From an uncultured Pseudomonadales bacterium (GTDB lineage Bacteria; Pseudomonadota; Gammaproteobacteria; Pseudomonadales; Azotimanducaceae): 35,511 nucleotides of DNA. This document shows, in pieces, positions 32,915-35,511 of the stretch; position 1 is the stretch's first letter; each line of letters opens with the position of its first letter. The notes beneath the pieces were generated by a model. It was not told the DNA's origin and did no database searches. It was given only the letters and a program-made list of their open reading frames with translations. Made by a program: the position numbers and the translations under genes. The stretch spans positions 1 through 35,511 of the forward strand of contig CAKZWF010000026.1 in the NCBI GenBank assembly GCA_937921865.1. Direction: 5' to 3'.

Positions 32915-33331
32915 CTATCCCTCCACCACACGCCAGAACGGCAGATGCATGTCATCGTTGGCGGGTTCAAATTCCACCTTGACGTGCGCGCCGATCCTGA
33001 TTTCTTCAGGCTTGGACGGATCCACGCCACGCAGCACCGTGAGCATCCGGTCACCTTCTTTCAGGTCAATGTAAGCGGTGACATAGGGCACCTCTTCCGC
33101 CCAGGGGCCAAAAGCCATGTGCTGGACGGCATAAGTATGAACGGTGCCTTCACCGCTGCCCTGTATCCACTCCAGATTGGTCGAGTGGCAATGGGGGCAG
33201 ATGAATCTCGGATACCAGTGCACCCGATTACAATCCTGACACCGAGGCAGCATCAGCTTGCCCGCTTTGGCACCCTCCCAGAATGGACGGGTATGGGTTC
33301 CCTGAGTAGGAACGGGGAATTTATAGCTCAA
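32915..33331 (-). CDS. DUF35 zinc-ribbon/OB-fold acyl-CoA-associated protein
   Basis: 138 residues with a zinc ribbon (Cys31, Cys34, Cys45, Cys48 in CQDC and CPHC), then an OB-fold: GEGTVHTYAVQH, PYVTAYIDLKEGDRMLTVLRG, and VKVEFEP. This is the DUF35 architecture that pairs with thiolase-like lipid-transfer proteins to bind CoA thioesters. It begins at a TTG; the frame is closed by a TGA eight codons upstream with no ATG between, and GAGG lies nearby. The thiolase gene follows after two bases, so the proteins should be made together. Confidence 0.91.
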   Translation of the reverse strand: MSYKFPVPTQGTHTRPFWEGAKAGKLMLPRCQDCNRVHWYPRFICPHCHSTNLEWIQGSGEGTVHTYAVQHMAFGPWAEEVPYVTAYIDLKEGDRMLTVLRGVDPSKPEEIRIGAHVKVEFEPANDDMHLPFWRVVEG

Positions 33332-33428
33332 TGCTCTGTCCTCGCGGTCTGATCAGGTCCGCAACGCGGCCCTGGCTTGTGGAATCCGAAACTACTGCCC
33401 TGTCCAATGATAACCCGACAAGCTGCGC

Positions 33429-34880
33429 CTACCAGCGGGGATAGATCACCACATCAATGCGCCGGTTGGTTCTGCGTCCCTCTTCGGTCTCATTGTTGGC
33501 GACCGGATGCGACTCGCCATAACCTAGCGCAGTCATATTCACTGGCGATACTGACGCGTTATTCAACAGAAACTGCGCGACCGCGTCCGCACGCCGTTGC
33601 GACAGGGTCAGATTATCGGAATCCGATCCAAACGCATCAGTGTGCCCTTCTATCACCATTGACGCCTCCGGAAACTCGGCAATTGCAGACTCCAGGCTGG
33701 CAAGCAGGGCTGTATGATCCGGTTTGATCTCGGCACTGCCAACATCAAAGTTGAGGCCAATCATGCGCAGGATGATGCTTTCCCCTTGTCGCAAAACGAT
33801 CGCATCGGAACTGTTAAAGAGCGCTTGAACTCGGGCGAGTCGTTCTTTCTGACGTTCCTGACGCGCCACCAGCTTGGACAGACGCTCCATGGATGCAGTC
33901 TCTTGCACCAGTGTGTCCAGCTGAACCTGGCGGTCTGCCAGGGTCGCAGTAAGACGTTTGTTATCTGCTATAGCCTCCGCCACCTGTTCGCGAATTTTGG
34001 TAATCGCCTCCGTCTCGCCCCGGTCAAAATGCAGCGGCGTATCCAGCAGATCGGCAATGCTGCGCAGCGATGCTTCCCACTCAAGGAGCACATCTTCCAA
34101 GGACAGTTCTTTATCATCAATCCTCGCTTCGAGGCCGGAAACATAGATCGCGTGCTGCGCATCGTGATTGGCCTGTTGTGCCAGACTGCGAGGCTTGTCC
34201 GTGTCGTAGCGATTGTTGTTGAGTGCTTTTTCTGCCTCATCAAGCAATCGTGATGCCTGACTATAGGATTTCGGCGCATAGCGCTCGGCCCGAACGTCTT
34301 CAGCCTGATCCAGCAGCCTGCGAGTGCCGGTCAGCAGATTGGCTTTAATCGCAGTGAGCTCTGCATCCCGGAACCTCAGTTCTGCCTCAGTACCTTCTTT
34401 ACGCGCCCGCTCAAGACGGCCTTTTTCGAGCCGCAAAGCCGCTTCAGCGAACAAAACGCGAGCATCCTCCCACTCGTCTTCGGCGTATTTCTGAGCACCG
34501 GCGCTGATCGCATCCGCCCGGGCCCGCAGCGTCAGCTCGAACGTCGTAGCCGCCAGCGCCGCATGTTCAGCTGCTTCGACAAACGACTCCGTCGCACGCT
34601 CCAGGTCGCGGCGGATCGAATCGATATTACCGCCTTTGTTGAGTTTCGCTTCCGCACGCCGATAGTTTTCAGCACCTTCAGAATAGTAGGTGGGCGCGAG
34701 CAGGCTCGCTTGCTGGTCGTTGGCGCTGCGCAGTGCGTCGTTGGCCGACTCAAAGAGCGAGTTGCGCAGTTCTTCCAAAATGGTTTCCGCGCTAAACGCG
34801 GGACTGGCAGATATCAAAACCAGCATCGTGAGGAACCAAAAGCCAGTTTGGATTCTCAACATTCGAGGTCTGGTAGGCAT
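33429..34880 (-). CDS. OmpA-family protein with long helical repeats
   Basis: 483 residues. A signal peptide (ending SPAFSA, about residue 31) is followed by a mostly helical region to about 360, and then an OmpA peptidoglycan-binding domain (365-483): FDVGSAEIKPDH, EGHTDAFGSDSDNLTLSQRRADAV with the conserved Asp, and ETEEGRRTNRRIDVVIY with the arginines that bind diaminopimelate. In the helical part a pattern of Ala/Tyr, then an aromatic, A-E and a closing Gly/Asn comes up three times, near residues 62-83, 131-154 and 201-223. It has no beta-barrel. It should sit in the periplasm bound to the cell wall. It is divergent from the LLM oxidoreductase gene. Confidence 0.88.
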   Translation of the reverse strand: MPTRPRMLRIQTGFWFLTMLVLISASPAFSAETILEELRNSLFESANDALRSANDQQASLLAPTYYSEGAENYRRAEAKLNKGGNIDSIRRDLERATESFVEAAEHAALAATTFELTLRARADAISAGAQKYAEDEWEDARVLFAEAALRLEKGRLERARKEGTEAELRFRDAELTAIKANLLTGTRRLLDQAEDVRAERYAPKSYSQASRLLDEAEKALNNNRYDTDKPRSLAQQANHDAQHAIYVSGLEARIDDKELSLEDVLLEWEASLRSIADLLDTPLHFDRGETEAITKIREQVAEAIADNKRLTATLADRQVQLDTLVQETASMERLSKLVARQERQKERLARVQALFNSSDAIVLRQGESIILRMIGLNFDVGSAEIKPDHTALLASLESAIAEFPEASMVIEGHTDAFGSDSDNLTLSQRRADAVAQFLLNNASVSPVNMTALGYGESHPVANNETEEGRRTNRRIDVVIYPRW

Positions 34881-34963
34881 AACAGCACGTCCTTGTGATG
34901 GGTCAGGGCAAAGGAAGATTCGAATATACTCTTCCCCGCCTCGCTCTTGAATGGGAAACTCTG
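34881..34963. promoter_or_regulatory. Divergent control region, OmpA-family / LLM oxidoreductase genes
   Basis: The 83-bp gap between two divergent starts contains TATACT (34925-34930), a good -10 hexamer for the plus strand, with no -35 match at the usual distance. GGGAAA at 34953-34958 is the ribosome site of the LLM gene. No palindrome is visible. Confidence 0.35.
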
Positions 34964-35511
34964 ATGGATATTGGCCTCAACTACGCATTTGGCAGCAGTT
35001 CGCTCCACGATGTGGCTTTTTTGAAACATCTGGTCCAGAGCATGGAAGCGCTGGGATTCAGCTCGCTGTGGCTGCCAGAGCACGTTGTCAGCTTTCCCAC
35101 CGAATCATATCGCTCGAAATATCCGTACAGTCAGGACGGCTCGGTTCCCTGGCGGGGTGATCTGAGCCTGCATGACCCGCTGATGGTTACTGTTGCTGCG
35201 GCACAGTCCACCCGGACGCTCAGATTCGGCAGTGGCATCGTCATTCTGCCCCAACGACCCCCGCTGCTCACAGCAAAAGAACTGATGACCCTCGATCACC
35301 TGACCGGTGGACGTTTCGAATTCGGCGTTGGAGGCGGCTGGTCAGCAGAAGAATATGCAGCCCTGGGGGTACCTTTCGCGAATCGCGGACGTCGGTTTGA
35401 TGAGTACATCGAAGCGATCCGCTGCGCCTGGACTGAGCAGCCGGCCAGTTTCAGTGGCGAATATGTCAATTTCCAGGACGTGGTTCTGGCACCCAAGCCT
35501 GTGACCCCTGG
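34964..35511 (+). CDS. LLM-class F420-dependent oxidoreductase (5' part, cut by window end)
   Basis: The frame runs from an ATG at 34964 to the window end with no stop, 182 codons. It begins MDIGLNYAFGSSSLHDVAFLKH, then GFSSLWLPEHVV, GSGIVILPQRPPLLTAKEL and DHLTGGRFEFGVGGGW, and YVNFQDVVLAPKPV at the end, the layout of the TIGR03619-type luciferase-like monooxygenase/dehydrogenase group. These TIM-barrel enzymes use F420 or FMN to oxidise or reduce organic substrates. Which cofactor is used here cannot be told from half a protein. GGGAAA precedes the start by five bases. Confidence 0.88.
   Translation, partial: MDIGLNYAFGSSSLHDVAFLKHLVQSMEALGFSSLWLPEHVVSFPTESYRSKYPYSQDGSVPWRGDLSLHDPLMVTVAAAQSTRTLRFGSGIVILPQRPPLLTAKELMTLDHLTGGRFEFGVGGGWSAEEYAALGVPFANRGRRFDEYIEAIRCAWTEQPASFSGEYVNFQDVVLAPKPVTP

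Overview
The window looks like chromosomal DNA of a free-living, probably marine, GC-rich gammaproteobacterium with an actinobacteria-like lipid/terpenoid catabolic repertoire. Gamma-type housekeeping genes (Uup ABC-F ATPase, a YghU-type glutathione transferase, a small CspA) sit among families common in steroid, terpene and alicyclic degraders: a Baeyer-Villiger monooxygenase, an acyl-CoA carboxylase pair, a thiolase/DUF35 pair, an amidohydrolase_2, a luciferase-like (LLM) oxidoreductase and a TIGR03084 protein. I cannot place the organism more precisely. I see no transposase, integrase, rRNA, tRNA or CRISPR array. Both ends are cut inside genes.

Layout. (1) 1-1318, minus strand: an FkbM methyltransferase (truncated at the left edge) and a double-hotdog thioesterase-like protein. 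(2) 1458-3994: an epoxide-hydrolase-like alpha/beta hydrolase, a convergent enoyl-CoA isomerase and a glutathione transferase. (3) 11551 down to 4019, minus strand, operon-like: isomerase-type crotonase, carboxyltransferase, biotin carboxylase/BCCP, TIGR03084 protein, MFS exporter and YghU. (4) 11623-13260: a BVMO divergent from that operon. (5) 16998 down to 13304, minus strand: AmpG/PAT-like MFS, CurA-like reductase and acyl-CoA dehydrogenase; a six-unit 11-bp repeat array lies in front of the reductase. (6) 17104-20774: a small secreted protein, a membrane-anchored TAXI-type binding protein, a NylB-like serine hydrolase, a stand-alone receiver and a small exported protein. (7) 20787-23242: uup and a cold-shock gene with a clear terminator. 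(8) 26087 down to 23314: a Tat-exported molybdenum hydroxylase, divergent from an arylsulfotransferase-like lipoprotein (26229). (9) 27850-31491: a beta-class-like GST, an unrecognised 463-aa protein with a glutamine-amidotransferase-like Cys/His/Glu signature, and an amidohydrolase. (10) 33331 down to 31704: DUF35 and thiolase. (11) 34880 down to 33429: an OmpA-family protein, divergent from an LLM oxidoreductase cut by the right edge.

Together, regions 3-5 read as a pathway for a branched or cyclic terpenoid-like carbon source: Baeyer-Villiger oxidation, enal/enone reduction, acyl-CoA dehydrogenation, double-bond isomerisation and biotin-dependent gamma-carboxylation of a branched enoyl-CoA. 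Three glutathione transferases of different classes, the TIGR03084 protein and an exporter could handle electrophilic intermediates. The substrate is inference: no gene here fixes it.
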